10,754 nucleotides of DNA from Candidatus Aegiribacteria sp. (GCA_030638185.1 DAOWFD010000427.1:1-10754), one strand, 5' to 3'; counted from the stretch's first letter, positions 1-7,960 are shown. A program made the numbers and translations. Notes: a model not told the origin generated them from the letters alone.

Positions 1-66
1 AGTAATGTTGGTGTGTGGTAGTATAAAATCTCATTGGGTCTCCTCCTTGTTAGGGATAAAGGTTAG

Positions 67-591
67 CACCTCCAGCATACCACGAAGGCATGCAGAGGGG
101 GAGGCCTCAATGAGTATCACTTTCATCCCACTCTTGCCAGAAACTTCGATGTCTCTGATCCTTTGGAATGGATAACAAGATTAACATCCCATATACCACG
201 GAAGGGAGCGAAGCAGGTTATCTACTACGGGGCGTACAGCCAGGCATGGCGTGGCCGTGAACGCCGCCAGGATATTTCAACAACAGCAGCACCTCAAAAG
301 TCCGGAATATCCGAGAAGAGTCAGTCTTGTTCCTCCCGCCGAAGAATACAGATGTGGGCTGTGCTTCTGAAGAAAGTCTGGGATATTGATGCCCTCAAGT
401 GCCCGAAGTGCGGAGGACAGATGAAGGTCATCTCTTTCATAGAGCAACCGTTTGTCATCAGGTGCATACTTAAACATCTTGATCTCTGAGAAAACCCAAG
501 ACCCCCGCCAAAGCCGCTGGAGCTGGTCTGCGAGCCCTGCGCGGACTACGTTCCATGGCAGGATGATGTGCCGGAGATAGAGGTTGGATGA
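67..591 (+). pseudogene. IS91-family (Y2) transposase, 3' fragment with in-frame stop
   Basis: This is the C-terminal part of a rolling-circle transposase of the IS91 type, which nicks and joins single strands through two tyrosines. From about position 142 the frame reads NFDVSDPLEWITRLTSHIP, then a YYGAYS block holding the Y-x3-Y catalytic pair, a WAVLLKKVWDID stretch and a zinc-knuckle-like KCPKCGGQM. All are typical of the family's second half. A TGA at 487-489 stands where family members usually have Trp (HLDL-stop-ENPRPPPKP). The same frame then stays open and family-like (CEPCADYVPW, ending EIEVG) to the TGA at 589-591, so the original end was 591. Upstream the frame is blocked by TAG at 64-66 and similarity fades before about 100; the N-terminal HUH nuclease half is absent. 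I infer a dead remnant. A second copy of its last residues lies at 8170-8244. The exact 5' limit is uncertain. Confidence 0.85.
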
Positions 592-704
592 GAATACACA
601 GATCTGGCTTCATGGGGAAGTACATCCTGACACCGAGTCTCAAGTGTATATCTGTCGGCAACGATCTTTGACTGGTGGTTTCTCAGGTGATATGGTCAGT
701 TTCA

Positions 705-958
705 GGCAGGAATCGGAGGTTTATTTGGACGAATGGGCTGCTTTGTGAGCAGGTCAAGGGATTACGGAAAATCCATATTCCTAGTACCTACCGATTGAGA
801 TCGCTCCTGACAAGATCATACTGGCAGCGGCAATGGAGCCTCAGGAAGACGTGGAAAGACTCTCGCAGATGCTCAAGATACCGCTCAATGAGGACAGGTT
901 CTTCATGGAAGCCCACGTAAAGCTAAGGCCGGCGGAATTCTCTCTGGTAAATTTGTAA
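705..958 (+). pseudogene. HdrA-like heterodisulfide reductase subunit A fragment, frameshifted
   Basis: From 791 one frame reads PIEIAPDKIILAAAM, then PQEDVERLSQMLKIPLNED and FFMEAHVKLRP. This matches the conserved flavoprotein segment of HdrA/QmoA-type proteins (electron-bifurcating heterodisulfide reductase subunit A), which usually reads PLNEDGFFLEAH.KLRPVDFAT. The preceding piece, RFIWTNG to KIHIP at about 714-779, lies in another frame and fits the segment just before it, so a frameshift sits around 780-795. The match stops abruptly near 945 where FATDGIFLCG would follow, and TAA closes the frame at 956-958. Fewer than 90 residues of a several-hundred-residue protein remain, with no iron-sulfur cysteine motifs, so it cannot function. 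It lies between the transposase fossil and a toxin-antitoxin operon. The family call is firm for 791-940 and weaker upstream. Confidence 0.7.
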
Positions 959-1010
959 TTGTAATGTTCTAATCGGTTACAATACCTTCATTTGAAGATC
1001 AGATAAACTG

Positions 1011-1268
1011 CTAATCCCCATAGTGTGTTCTTGCTCGATGCACGTAGATAATGTTTTCTTCATCATCAATAGAGTACACGATACGATCCCTGTAGGATAA
1101 ACGGATTGAGAAGAATCCCTTCAGATCCCCGACAAGTCTCTTACCTGACCTGGGATTCTGTGCAACCTGCTTCAGAAGAATATCCTGAAGTTTACCAGTC
1201 TCACGATCGCTGAGTTTCCTGATGTCCTTAACGGCTTCCTTCGTGAAACGGATTTCATACTTCTTCAT
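1011..1268 (-). CDS. Type II toxin, RelE/YoeB-like mRNA interferase
   Basis: An 85-residue protein of the RelE/ParE superfamily, closest in pattern to Txe/YoeB toxins, which cut mRNA in the ribosomal A site. It has the expected size and order: N-terminal YEIRFTKEAVKDIRKL helix, then GDLKGFFSIRL and SYRDRIVYSID strands, and a C-terminal VHRARTHYGD. Arg62 and the His82-Tyr83 pair sit where YoeB-type toxins carry catalytic residues. The ATG at 1268-1266 follows the antitoxin's TAG directly with no spacing, and I see no good ribosome site of its own, so translation probably depends on reinitiation from the antitoxin. The frame is complete and looks functional. The exact subfamily (YoeB versus RelE) is inferred from short motifs. 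Confidence 0.88.
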   Translation of the reverse strand: MKKYEIRFTKEAVKDIRKLSDRETGKLQDILLKQVAQNPRSGKRLVGDLKGFFSIRLSYRDRIVYSIDDEENIIYVHRARTHYGD

Positions 1269-1526
1269 CTAGTCTTGCTTGAAAGCAGCATCAAAAGAAA
1301 CAGTTTCTCCATTCTCAACCTGATCAGTCGATCGTTTGATACTCTCCCTGAAGCCAGGAATTGAGAGCAAGTTGAGCGTCTCAATAAGATTATCATAATC
1401 ATCTTCGGAAAGGAGTACGGCTGAACCTTTGCGGTGTCTGATTCTATAAACCTCATGCTTTTCGTTCGCGCCCCTAACCAACTCAAAAAACTCCCGCCTG
1501 GCGTCCGTTGCCGTCAATGTTGTCAT
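1269..1526 (-). CDS. Type II antitoxin, Phd/YefM family
   Basis: An 85-residue antitoxin partnering the toxin directly downstream. The N-terminal part (MTTLTATDARREFFELV to AVLLSEDDYDNLIETL) is the Phd/YefM DNA-binding and dimerisation fold. The acidic C-terminal part (residues about 58-85, ending FDAAFKQD) would wrap the toxin's active site. I chose the ATG at 1526-1524 because a perfect AGGAGG (plus-strand 1533-1538) lies 6 nt upstream. An in-frame upstream start would add only MRRCR and would sit over that ribosome site. Expression should be autoregulated through the TGTACA operator at 1544-1561. The gene abuts the toxin (TAG then ATG). Confidence 0.88.
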   Translation of the reverse strand: MTTLTATDARREFFELVRGANEKHEVYRIRHRKGSAVLLSEDDYDNLIETLNLLSIPGFRESIKRSTDQVENGETVSFDAAFKQD

Positions 1527-1532
1527 TCTACA

Positions 1533-1591
1533 CCTCCTCAATATGTACTACTTTATGTACATGTTATATGATTGAGGTAAAGCAATGTCAA
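1533..1591 (-). promoter_or_regulatory. Promoter, TGTACA operator and ribosome site of the toxin-antitoxin operon
   Basis: Read on the minus strand: a perfect -35 TTGACA (1591-1586), 17 bp spacer, -10 TATAAC (1568-1563, 5 of 6 consensus), and a predicted transcript start near 1556. TGTACA (1556-1561) covers that start. A second copy differing in one base on the plus strand (TGTACT, 1544-1549) lies exactly 12 bp away centre to centre. YefM-YoeB complexes are known to bind paired palindromes with TGTACA cores, so this is very likely the autorepression operator. AGGAGG (1538-1533) follows in a leader of about 30 nt. Confidence 0.75.
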
Positions 1592-1741
1592 TCCTTGCTG
1601 TTCCAGAGTAAATGTACTCCGGTATTCACAAGAGCAGGAAGATCTATATCTCTGGATATTACGATAAGAGAACCCGATGGAATAGACAGCTCATTTCTCA
1701 GCCTTGTCAGTAGATGGGCCAGAAGAGAAGACGGAGTCTCG

Positions 1742-1906
1742 GATAAGGATGGAAGCGCGTATTTGGGTTCGGGTCCCGCTCGCGTCTTCCGTGGCGGCAG
1801 CTGGTACGTTACTCCCCCTTACCACCGGTCCGCAGATCGCTGCGGCTTCAACCCCGACTTCAGCAATAACGACCATGGCTTTCGCATTGCCAGATCATTG
1901 CATTGA
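1742..1906 (+). pseudogene. C-terminal stub of a formylglycine-generating-enzyme (SUMF1/FGE-sulfatase) domain protein
   Basis: The frame ending in TGA at 1904-1906 reads GSGPARVFRGGSW, then YHRSADRCGFNP and NNDHGFRIARS. RGGSW ... RSA.R ... GFR is the C-terminal signature of FGE-sulfatase/SUMF1 domains. These either oxidise a sulfatase cysteine or serve as binding folds, including as targets of diversity-generating retroelements. The family normally spans more than 200 residues. The sequence before about 1760 shows no recognisable GNVWEW-type motif in any frame, and the open frame running back to 1508 crosses the antitoxin promoter. I read it as a 5'-truncated remnant. Positions 1592-1741 upstream and 1907-2011 downstream hold nothing I recognise. 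The start given is only the approximate onset of similarity. Confidence 0.6.
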
Positions 1907-2011
1907 GCTGTATGCCCTTTTATCGCAAATGCTGGATGAGGAGAAGAATCAACAGTGTGAGGGTGAGCAGGCAATCCCAACCCATCTTAACACCCATTAC
2001 ATAAGTACAGT

Positions 2012-2044
2012 TTGACCAGTCAAGTATTATCATCTATGATAATA
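2012..2044 (+). promoter_or_regulatory. Promoter with overlapping perfect palindrome upstream of the XRE gene
   Basis: -35 TTGACC (2012-2017), 17 bp spacer, -10 TATGAT (2035-2040). TATTATCAT (2025-2033) and ATGATAATA (2036-2044) form a perfect 9-bp inverted repeat with a 2-bp centre, covering the -10. This is a likely binding site for the HTH protein encoded just downstream. The transcript is predicted to begin 6-8 nt past the -10, at or next to the ATG at 2047. Confidence 0.6.
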
Positions 2045-2046
2045 AT

Positions 2047-2478
2047 ATGAAGAATAAATTGTCCATTTCGGAGAAGATCAGGAAGCGCAGGCTGGAGTGC
2101 GGATTTTCCCTTTCAGAACTTGCCAGGCTTGCTGATACCTCACCTGCCACGCTATCAAGATACGAGAACGATTGGACAATATTCGAAGTCTCAACTCTGA
2201 GAAAACTCGCTATAGCTCTGGGTTGTAGATTGAAAATCGAATTCATTTCCAATGGGGGAAACTGTAGAATGGAAATAAGTAAATCTGAAGTTATTTGCAG
2301 TCTTAAACGGTTGTTCTGGGACTACGATTTTAATCTGGAGATACTGGATGAATATCCTGTATGGGCAGTGGAAAGAGTGTTGGAATCAGGCCAGCTGGAA
2401 CAGCATTCTGAAGAAAGAGGATATGCCATGCCTGAAACAGTCCTCACGGAAAACAGCCTGGAACTCCTGAATAAATAA
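2047..2478 (+). CDS. HTH-XRE regulator with C-terminal LFWDYD domain (antitoxin-like)
   Basis: A 143-residue protein. Residues about 6-63 are a Cro/cI-type (XRE) helix-turn-helix: ISEKIRKRRLECGFSLSEL, LADTSPATLSRYEN, then LRKLAIALG. Residues about 82-120 (VICSLKRLFWDYDF ... VERVLESGQLEQ) resemble the short domain (Pfam DUF6922, from memory) often encoded beside AbiEii-type nucleotidyltransferase toxins, so I infer an antitoxin-like repressor. The ATG is the only start that keeps the whole HTH. No Shine-Dalgarno precedes it, and the promoter predicts a leaderless mRNA. A second ATG at codon 75, before the C-terminal domain, has GGGGGAA upstream and could give a shorter product. Its stop is followed at once by a ribosome site and a truncated reading frame (2489). 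HTH assignment is sure; the C-terminal family is tentative. Confidence 0.82.
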   Translation: MKNKLSISEKIRKRRLECGFSLSELARLADTSPATLSRYENDWTIFEVSTLRKLAIALGCRLKIEFISNGGNCRMEISKSEVICSLKRLFWDYDFNLEILDEYPVWAVERVLESGQLEQHSEERGYAMPETVLTENSLELLNK

Positions 2479-2521
2479 GGAGATTAATATGCATAGAAAT
2501 AGCATAATTCTCCAATTCTTG
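2477..2521 (+). other. Ribosome site and first codons of a lost downstream partner gene
   Basis: AAGGAG (2477-2482) overlaps the XRE stop codon and stands 6 nt before ATG at 2489, the layout of a translationally coupled second gene. Only 11 codons (MHRNSIILQFL) lie outside the convergent tamB gene. Beyond 2522 the frame merely runs antisense to conserved tamB sequence and ends at 2899. I infer that the partner (perhaps a toxin) was deleted when the flanks were joined, leaving its translation start. The alternative is a chance ribosome-site match. Confidence 0.35.
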
Positions 2522-5500
2522 TTAATACCTTATGGTGTAATGCAGTTCCATGGTAGGTTCCTGGTATCCATGTATTGTGGTCCTGGTCGTTCCCTCAACG
2601 TAGAAATCAGGACTGAAAAGGTACTGGGCGCTGACAGTCCCGGGGTCAGCGGAAAACACATCGTCCTTGTAGGAGACGTAAAGGTTCGGGAAAACATATT
2701 TACCGACATTAAGTACAAGGCTTGTTGTATCGGAAAGAAGCTCTGGAGATATCTCGAATGTATCAAGACCGATATCATGCCTGAGATTCCGGGCAAGAAG
2801 GCTTCCAAGCATCGTCTGGGCTACATTCTCAACCTCGGATCTGATTGCGCTGGAGTTCAACTGCTGCATCTCGCCGTAGGTGAGCCCGACTGCCAGTAGG
2901 GTAAGAATATCCTCCTGAGCTACCAGACCCGATGGACCCTGGCCGGTTAGGGTGATCTCGAGATTGTCCAGGTCTCCGGTAATCAGAATTGTGATAATGT
3001 ATTCCTCGTGGCTTATCACACTGCGTACTTTGGTTTCGGCTGTTACGTTCAACTGCATGGTGGGGGGATTACCCTGTATGATATTGACTCTTCCTTCAGT
3101 TATCTGGAAATCCCTCTGAAGCAGTGTGATTCTACCCCTTACGGCCGATACGTATCCGTTTACCGTTGGCTTTCGTTCAAGTGTGAATATCCTGAGTTTC
3201 AGAGTCATCTCAATATCAGCGAAATTTGTTCTGAACCACATATCCCCGGTTCCTGCCACGTCTATGGAAATATCGAATGGCAGTTCCCCTGAACCGCCGG
3301 ATGGGGAGGAACTCACAGGTTGAGGAATACCTACCGCACCCTCGAGAATTCTAACCTTGCCCAAAAGGAGCGGTCTTTCGTTCAATCCCGTTCCGCTTGA
3401 GAACAACCCTCCGGAACAGATAACCGCTCCCATTCCGGGTATGGCTATCTCCATATCCGAAAGGGTGGAATTGAGATTGTAATCACCGAGTTGAAAGGGG
3501 ATCACGCTGATAATATCAGCCTGCCAGCTGGAGGAAAAGTTACCCGTGTTCTGGCTGCCGGAACCCAGTGTAAGCCGGGCATTGTATCCCCTTTCAGTAG
3601 AATCAGGATAATTGAAGTAGAAATTCACGTTGGGCAGCTCAATTCCAAGCATGGTGATGTACAGGCGGCTTATTCTTGCGGATGCCTGCATTTCAAAGGA
3701 GTAATCCCCGTTATACTTTTCGTACTCAATCCTTGCGGAAACACTTGCCCCCATGGTTCTAAACGGTAATGGAAGAATATAGAAAAGCCAGTCGCCGATA
3801 TTGTTGATCTCAAGCTCCAGCCACTGGATCTTGTCTATAAGCAGAGCGGCATCAGTTCCGGCCCGGATATCCCTGGCTTTCATCTGCAGACCGGATCTTA
3901 CACCGTTCTGCCATGCATATATCCCGTTTACATTTAATGCGTTGTCCATTGCAGAAACATCAATGGTTATGCTGTCCATCCTGAACTGGCCGTATGCCGG
4001 ATCCGATATGTGTCCAGTAATGGAACTCTGAATACTGGTTGTGTCCTTCCAATACGAAATCCTGAAGTTGCCCACTCCCGACATATCAGCCGGCAGGCCG
4101 GAGAACGTACTGAAGGTACTGAGATCGAAGTTCACTATGTCAGCATGTATTTCCGTTGTTTCCTCGCCGAGGATCCCGGACATTGCAAGGTCTCCTACAG
4201 GAGGGTCCAGCCATAGTGTATCCAGAATAATTGTGCCGTTTTCAACAAATCCCGATAATCCTCCAGCGGTGATTACTCTCAGTTTGGAATGTGTAGCCCT
4301 TATCTCCTCCATATTGAAGAAGGTCGTATCGCCTGTCTCCACTTCTATTTCAGCCGTATATATCCGGTCAGAAGAACCGGTTAACGTTAAACCGTCTATT
4401 CTAATATCATCCCCATCCAGATTTATATCCGCTGTTGTGTGGAAAGCATCCGAAAGCACTCTGAGACTGTCTATCAGAAGAGATGCCTCCGCTGTAATAT
4501 TACTGCCCGCCATGCTGAAATTTCCCTCCACGGATGCAGTGTCGGCTGATACTCCTTCAGCTACGAAATCAAGGACCTCAATACTGCCATCGAAACTCAT
4601 TCCTAAGGAAACTCCAGCGATGACGTTCCTTGTAGAGTAATTCAGGGAACCATCAATGGACACCCTTTCGGCTGATATTCCCTGCATTTCAAGCTTTCTT
4701 ACCCCCGCATTACCCTGGATATTCGTGCCGAATTGTGTGCCGTTTCCGCTCAATGAAAAATAAGCGGAGGCTATATCAGGACATTCACCGATACAGAATT
4801 CCCTGAGGAACGAAAGATCCACGATCTCTCCATCAGCCTGCACTGTCCAGGATTCAGGAGTCCATCCAGGTCCCAGATATCCGTTGCCGGTAAATGAAGC
4901 ATTCCCGCTGCTACTGCTTACCGACCCTTCCAGGATTAAGGAGTTGTCTGACAGGACCGCATCGAAATGAAGCATTGAGACATCAACGATTTCCGAGGAT
5001 GATTCCGCGAGGTCAACAGTCACCGCGCCGTTCAGACCGGAGTATCCTGTTCCTCTGAAATCCGCTAAAACAGAACCGGTAATACCGGTAACTGATAATT
5101 GCGTCAGATATTCTGAAATGTCGGTATTTATCAAGTTCAGGTGTAATACGGCACTCCATTCAGAAGATTCAATATCAAATCCACCGTCAAAGTTCAATTC
5201 TGCATCATCCGTTACAAGGTACAGATTTCCTACAGTGATATCCTGAAGATCAGCTGAAAGGGTATCCACTTCAAAGGATGCTTCATTTCCGAACATAACC
5301 GCGCTTCCGCTGGAAAGTGCCAGTTCAGCCCTGAGATCCGACAGCTTGCCTTTCAGGCTGCCCTCGAGAAAGACCGACAGGTCAACCGGTAAATCGTACG
5401 ATGAAGTACCGACCCTTCCGGAAAGTTCAACATCCAGAGTTCCTTCTGAGCCGTAAAGGATTCCGGAAATCAGCAGTGAACCGGGAGCTGCAGTTCCAGT

Positions 5501-6130
5501 AAAACCGTCTGTGGTGACATTGCCGTCGTTCATACGCAGAAGCCCGCATCCATATATACTGCCGAAACCGGGGAGATAAACCCCCGCGGAATCAACATTC
5601 AGCGCTATTCCAGATACTCTTTCAATGGAAGCATCAATGTACATTGAATCGATGATGGTGGCCGAGGACTCGGTTATTATGCCGTACCGAAGATACAACC
5701 TGTCAGTGCTGGCAGCTATGCCTGTGTCGATACTATTAAGGATGGATATAAGAGAATCAGATTGATCATACTCTACATCCGGATCGGGAGCGAGATTGAT
5801 GTTCAGCCTGTCAACCAGTATCCGATCAACATGGCCGCTGAAAAGGTAATCAAGAAGACTTCCGTCTATCTGAATGCCGGTTACAGCAACCACCAGACCT
5901 TCGGGATCTGTGACTATGACTGAGTCTGCGGAGGTATTCCAGAAGATATCGGTACGCAACCCTCTGAAGGCGATGGTAATGCTATCATCCGAAGCGATAC
6001 TGCCGATAATATTTCCTGGAACATCCCCGAGAAACCCGCTGGCAAGAAGTATGTATAGAGACAGAACCAGGAACAGCAGCCCAAGCACTACCGTCCTGGA
6101 CCATATGGCAACTACATGCTTTCTGCTCAT
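2522..6130 (-). CDS. tamB: TamB-like translocation and assembly module protein
   Basis: A 1202-residue AsmA-superfamily protein (TamB, formerly DUF490). TamB-type proteins are anchored in the inner membrane, form a long hydrophobic beta-groove across the periplasm, and work with an Omp85 barrel in outer-membrane protein or phospholipid traffic. An uncleaved membrane anchor lies at residues about 10-33 (VVLGLLFLVLSLYILLASGF). The long middle is repetitive beta-strand sequence rich in Ser, Gly, Asp and Thr. The C-terminal TamB domain is clear: VSAVRGRI near 994-1001, QEDILTLLAVG near 1072-1082, LNVGKYVFPNLYVSY near 1140-1154, and a strand-like end HYTIRY. The ATG has AGGAGG (plus-strand 6138-6143) 7 nt upstream. 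It follows the Omp85 gene by 27 bp, so the two are one operon. Length suits the family. It converges on the XRE gene with no evident terminator in the 43-bp gap. Confidence 0.92.
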   Translation of the reverse strand: MSRKHVVAIWSRTVVLGLLFLVLSLYILLASGFLGDVPGNIIGSIASDDSITIAFRGLRTDIFWNTSADSVIVTDPEGLVVAVTGIQIDGSLLDYLFSGHVDRILVDRLNINLAPDPDVEYDQSDSLISILNSIDTGIAASTDRLYLRYGIITESSATIIDSMYIDASIERVSGIALNVDSAGVYLPGFGSIYGCGLLRMNDGNVTTDGFTGTAAPGSLLISGILYGSEGTLDVELSGRVGTSSYDLPVDLSVFLEGSLKGKLSDLRAELALSSGSAVMFGNEASFEVDTLSADLQDITVGNLYLVTDDAELNFDGGFDIESSEWSAVLHLNLINTDISEYLTQLSVTGITGSVLADFRGTGYSGLNGAVTVDLAESSSEIVDVSMLHFDAVLSDNSLILEGSVSSSSGNASFTGNGYLGPGWTPESWTVQADGEIVDLSFLREFCIGECPDIASAYFSLSGNGTQFGTNIQGNAGVRKLEMQGISAERVSIDGSLNYSTRNVIAGVSLGMSFDGSIEVLDFVAEGVSADTASVEGNFSMAGSNITAEASLLIDSLRVLSDAFHTTADINLDGDDIRIDGLTLTGSSDRIYTAEIEVETGDTTFFNMEEIRATHSKLRVITAGGLSGFVENGTIILDTLWLDPPVGDLAMSGILGEETTEIHADIVNFDLSTFSTFSGLPADMSGVGNFRISYWKDTTSIQSSITGHISDPAYGQFRMDSITIDVSAMDNALNVNGIYAWQNGVRSGLQMKARDIRAGTDAALLIDKIQWLELEINNIGDWLFYILPLPFRTMGASVSARIEYEKYNGDYSFEMQASARISRLYITMLGIELPNVNFYFNYPDSTERGYNARLTLGSGSQNTGNFSSSWQADIISVIPFQLGDYNLNSTLSDMEIAIPGMGAVICSGGLFSSGTGLNERPLLLGKVRILEGAVGIPQPVSSSPSGGSGELPFDISIDVAGTGDMWFRTNFADIEMTLKLRIFTLERKPTVNGYVSAVRGRITLLQRDFQITEGRVNIIQGNPPTMQLNVTAETKVRSVISHEEYIITILITGDLDNLEITLTGQGPSGLVAQEDILTLLAVGLTYGEMQQLNSSAIRSEVENVAQTMLGSLLARNLRHDIGLDTFEISPELLSDTTSLVLNVGKYVFPNLYVSYKDDVFSADPGTVSAQYLFSPDFYVEGTTRTTIHGYQEPTMELHYTIRY

Positions 6131-6157
6131 GAAAGAACCTCCTGAGAGTTCATTACG

Positions 6158-7912
6158 CTAAAAAGCATGACCTATCCCGATGTATATCTTTCCCCTCTTG
6201 AGGGAATTCCTCCATGTAGGCGCAAAGCCGTAATCAAGTCTCAGCGGACCGAAAACCGTATGGTAACGGAGCCCGAATCCCGTACCAAAGCCTGCCGTCT
6301 CAAGATCAATCTCATTGAACGCGTTCCAGAGTCCACCGGCATCTGCGAATAGAACAACTCCAAGGTTTCCGGCTATCCTGGTTCGGATCTCGAAATTGCC
6401 AAGAACCTCAAGTCGTCCACCTATGGGGTTCCCGTCATCATCCTTCGGGCCCAGTGAATTGAAAGGATAACCCCGAACTGTCGTTCCTCCCCCAAGGTAG
6501 AACCTGTCGTCCGGAGGTACGGTAGTGTCGTCACCGTAGGGAAACGAACCCCCAATCCTCAGGCGACCGGCGAGTATAAAATCGTTACTCAGTGGAAAGA
6601 AGTTTCTGGCTTCAGTGGAAATCCTGTAGTAATCGTTTCCACCGAGAAATCCTCCTGACAATTTTCCCGACCCCATCATCCAGTGTCCCCGCAAGGGATC
6701 AAGTAAAGGGCTTCTTGTATCATGTACCATAGTTGACGTAATACTTGAGGTTGTCCGCCAGTCGGAAGTTGTGAAACCGGTATCCAGCCATTCGTTGTAC
6801 TTCTCGTATTCAAGGCTGTAGCCGATAGTGAATTTCAGGTGTTCCGTGATGTCCCTGGCAAATGTGGACGTTATTGAATAGCTCCTCTGCCTGATACCGG
6901 GTGTGGTAAGGTAGAGGTAGCCCAGCTTCAACTGCCATTTCCATCTTGATGATAAAAACCAGGGTTCCTCGTAGATTATCTCCGGTTCTATCTTCCGTCC
7001 ATCTCTGGAACCGAAGTATTCCATCATGTAAATGCCGATGGACAGTCTCTGGTTGTTCCCCATGATGTTGGGGTGAAGCCATGTGACACTTCCGAAGACA
7101 GCAGATGGTGACACGTAGCCGGTACCCAGGTCTATTCTTTTGTATCTGCTTTCACTTACGGAAATGTCAAGGTTGACGATACTGCTGTCATTCTCATCCG
7201 GGTAATAGGAGAACCTGACATCCTGAAACAGACCAAGTCTGTAGATATTGCTGACGGACTGCCTGAGGAGTTCCATATTCAGGGAATCACCGGGCTGGAT
7301 CAGTATTTCCCTTGTAATAACCGTTTTGCGAACCGTTGCCAGCCCGGAAACGGAAATGTTGCCGAGAAAAGCCTGCCCATTTTCATCAATATTGCACTCC
7401 ACTGCCCGGTAACCAATCCCCCCATCTACTTCTCTCATGCTAAGAAGATTAATGCCGATGGATGAATAGATGTAGCCTCTTTCATTGTACAGATTGATTA
7501 TGGAATTTCTGAAGGAGAGAGTATCTTCGGGCGTTATAGGTTCACCCGGAGCCCCGGGATAAAGCCTGGCCAGTGAATCAACGGAGTAGATCATCGCGCC
7601 GTTGAATACAAGGCCGGAAAGAAGGCTTTTTGTTCCCACCTCGACCGAGATCCTTACAATATTGTTCTCGTCATCCCATAGGGGCCACTGGACGGTTATA
7701 ACAGCGTCAAGGTACCCTATATTGTTAAGATTCGCAACGATACCATCTGTTACCTGGACCGGCGTTATTCTGAGAAGAGATCCCCCTGCATGAAGCCCGG
7801 TTCCATTAAGAAGTTTATGCTCCGATACGGGAATATCACCGGAGATGTATATGGAATCCACTACAGGTTCAAGGAAATCCGCATGCCCAGTTGAAGGCAT
7901 GAACAGAAGCAC
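6158..7912 (-). CDS. tamA: Omp85-family outer-membrane barrel (TamA/BamA-like)
   Basis: This protein inserts or assembles outer-membrane proteins with TamB. Residues about 16-95, 97-188 and 182-257 are three POTRA-like periplasmic domains (for example FLGNISVSG with VSNIYRLGLFQDVRF). A 16-strand barrel follows to the C-terminal Phe in IGIGHAF. Family marks include DTRSPLLDPLRGH (398-410) and the loop-6 motif GGGTTVRGYPFNSLGP (474-489). Three POTRAs and an adjacent tamB favour TamA over five-POTRA BamA. The start given is the first canonical codon (GTG, 7912), but it cuts the signal peptide. In frame upstream are 17 more codons back to an ATC (7963-7961), read as VPRSHYSILK, TFAPFLVLLFM and PSTGHA, a complete signal peptide preceded by AGGAAAGGA. 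A CTG at 7936-7934 would give MKTFAPFLVLLF. The true start is therefore unresolved. The gene ends with TAG 27 bp before tamB. Confidence 0.92.
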   Translation of the reverse strand: MLLFMPSTGHADFLEPVVDSIYISGDIPVSEHKLLNGTGLHAGGSLLRITPVQVTDGIVANLNNIGYLDAVITVQWPLWDDENNIVRISVEVGTKSLLSGLVFNGAMIYSVDSLARLYPGAPGEPITPEDTLSFRNSIINLYNERGYIYSSIGINLLSMREVDGGIGYRAVECNIDENGQAFLGNISVSGLATVRKTVITREILIQPGDSLNMELLRQSVSNIYRLGLFQDVRFSYYPDENDSSIVNLDISVSESRYKRIDLGTGYVSPSAVFGSVTWLHPNIMGNNQRLSIGIYMMEYFGSRDGRKIEPEIIYEEPWFLSSRWKWQLKLGYLYLTTPGIRQRSYSITSTFARDITEHLKFTIGYSLEYEKYNEWLDTGFTTSDWRTTSSITSTMVHDTRSPLLDPLRGHWMMGSGKLSGGFLGGNDYYRISTEARNFFPLSNDFILAGRLRIGGSFPYGDDTTVPPDDRFYLGGGTTVRGYPFNSLGPKDDDGNPIGGRLEVLGNFEIRTRIAGNLGVVLFADAGGLWNAFNEIDLETAGFGTGFGLRYHTVFGPLRLDYGFAPTWRNSLKRGKIYIGIGHAF

Positions 7913-7960
7913 CAGAAACGGGGCAAACGTCTTCAGGATGGAATAATGACTTCTTGGTAC

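Noticed and set aside
484..489. TGA read as tryptophan (alternative genetic code)
   Set aside because: thiD ends properly at TGA, and intact genes show no internal TGA, so a nonsense mutation is simpler.
1742..1906. Diversity-generating retroelement variable region
   Set aside because: No reverse transcriptase and no second (template) copy in the window, so the fold alone is not enough.
1704..2015. 103-codon plus-strand frame overlapping the FGE stub
   Set aside because: The FGE signature is in the other frame; this one is Ala/Thr-rich shadow sequence.
2489..2899. 136-codon plus-strand frame overlapping tamB
   Set aside because: All but the first 11 codons are antisense to the conserved C-terminal TamB domain; only its ribosome site and start are notable.
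4041..4640. 199-codon plus-strand frame inside tamB
   Set aside because: Antisense shadow of a long repetitive beta-rich gene, with no domain pattern and no ribosome site.
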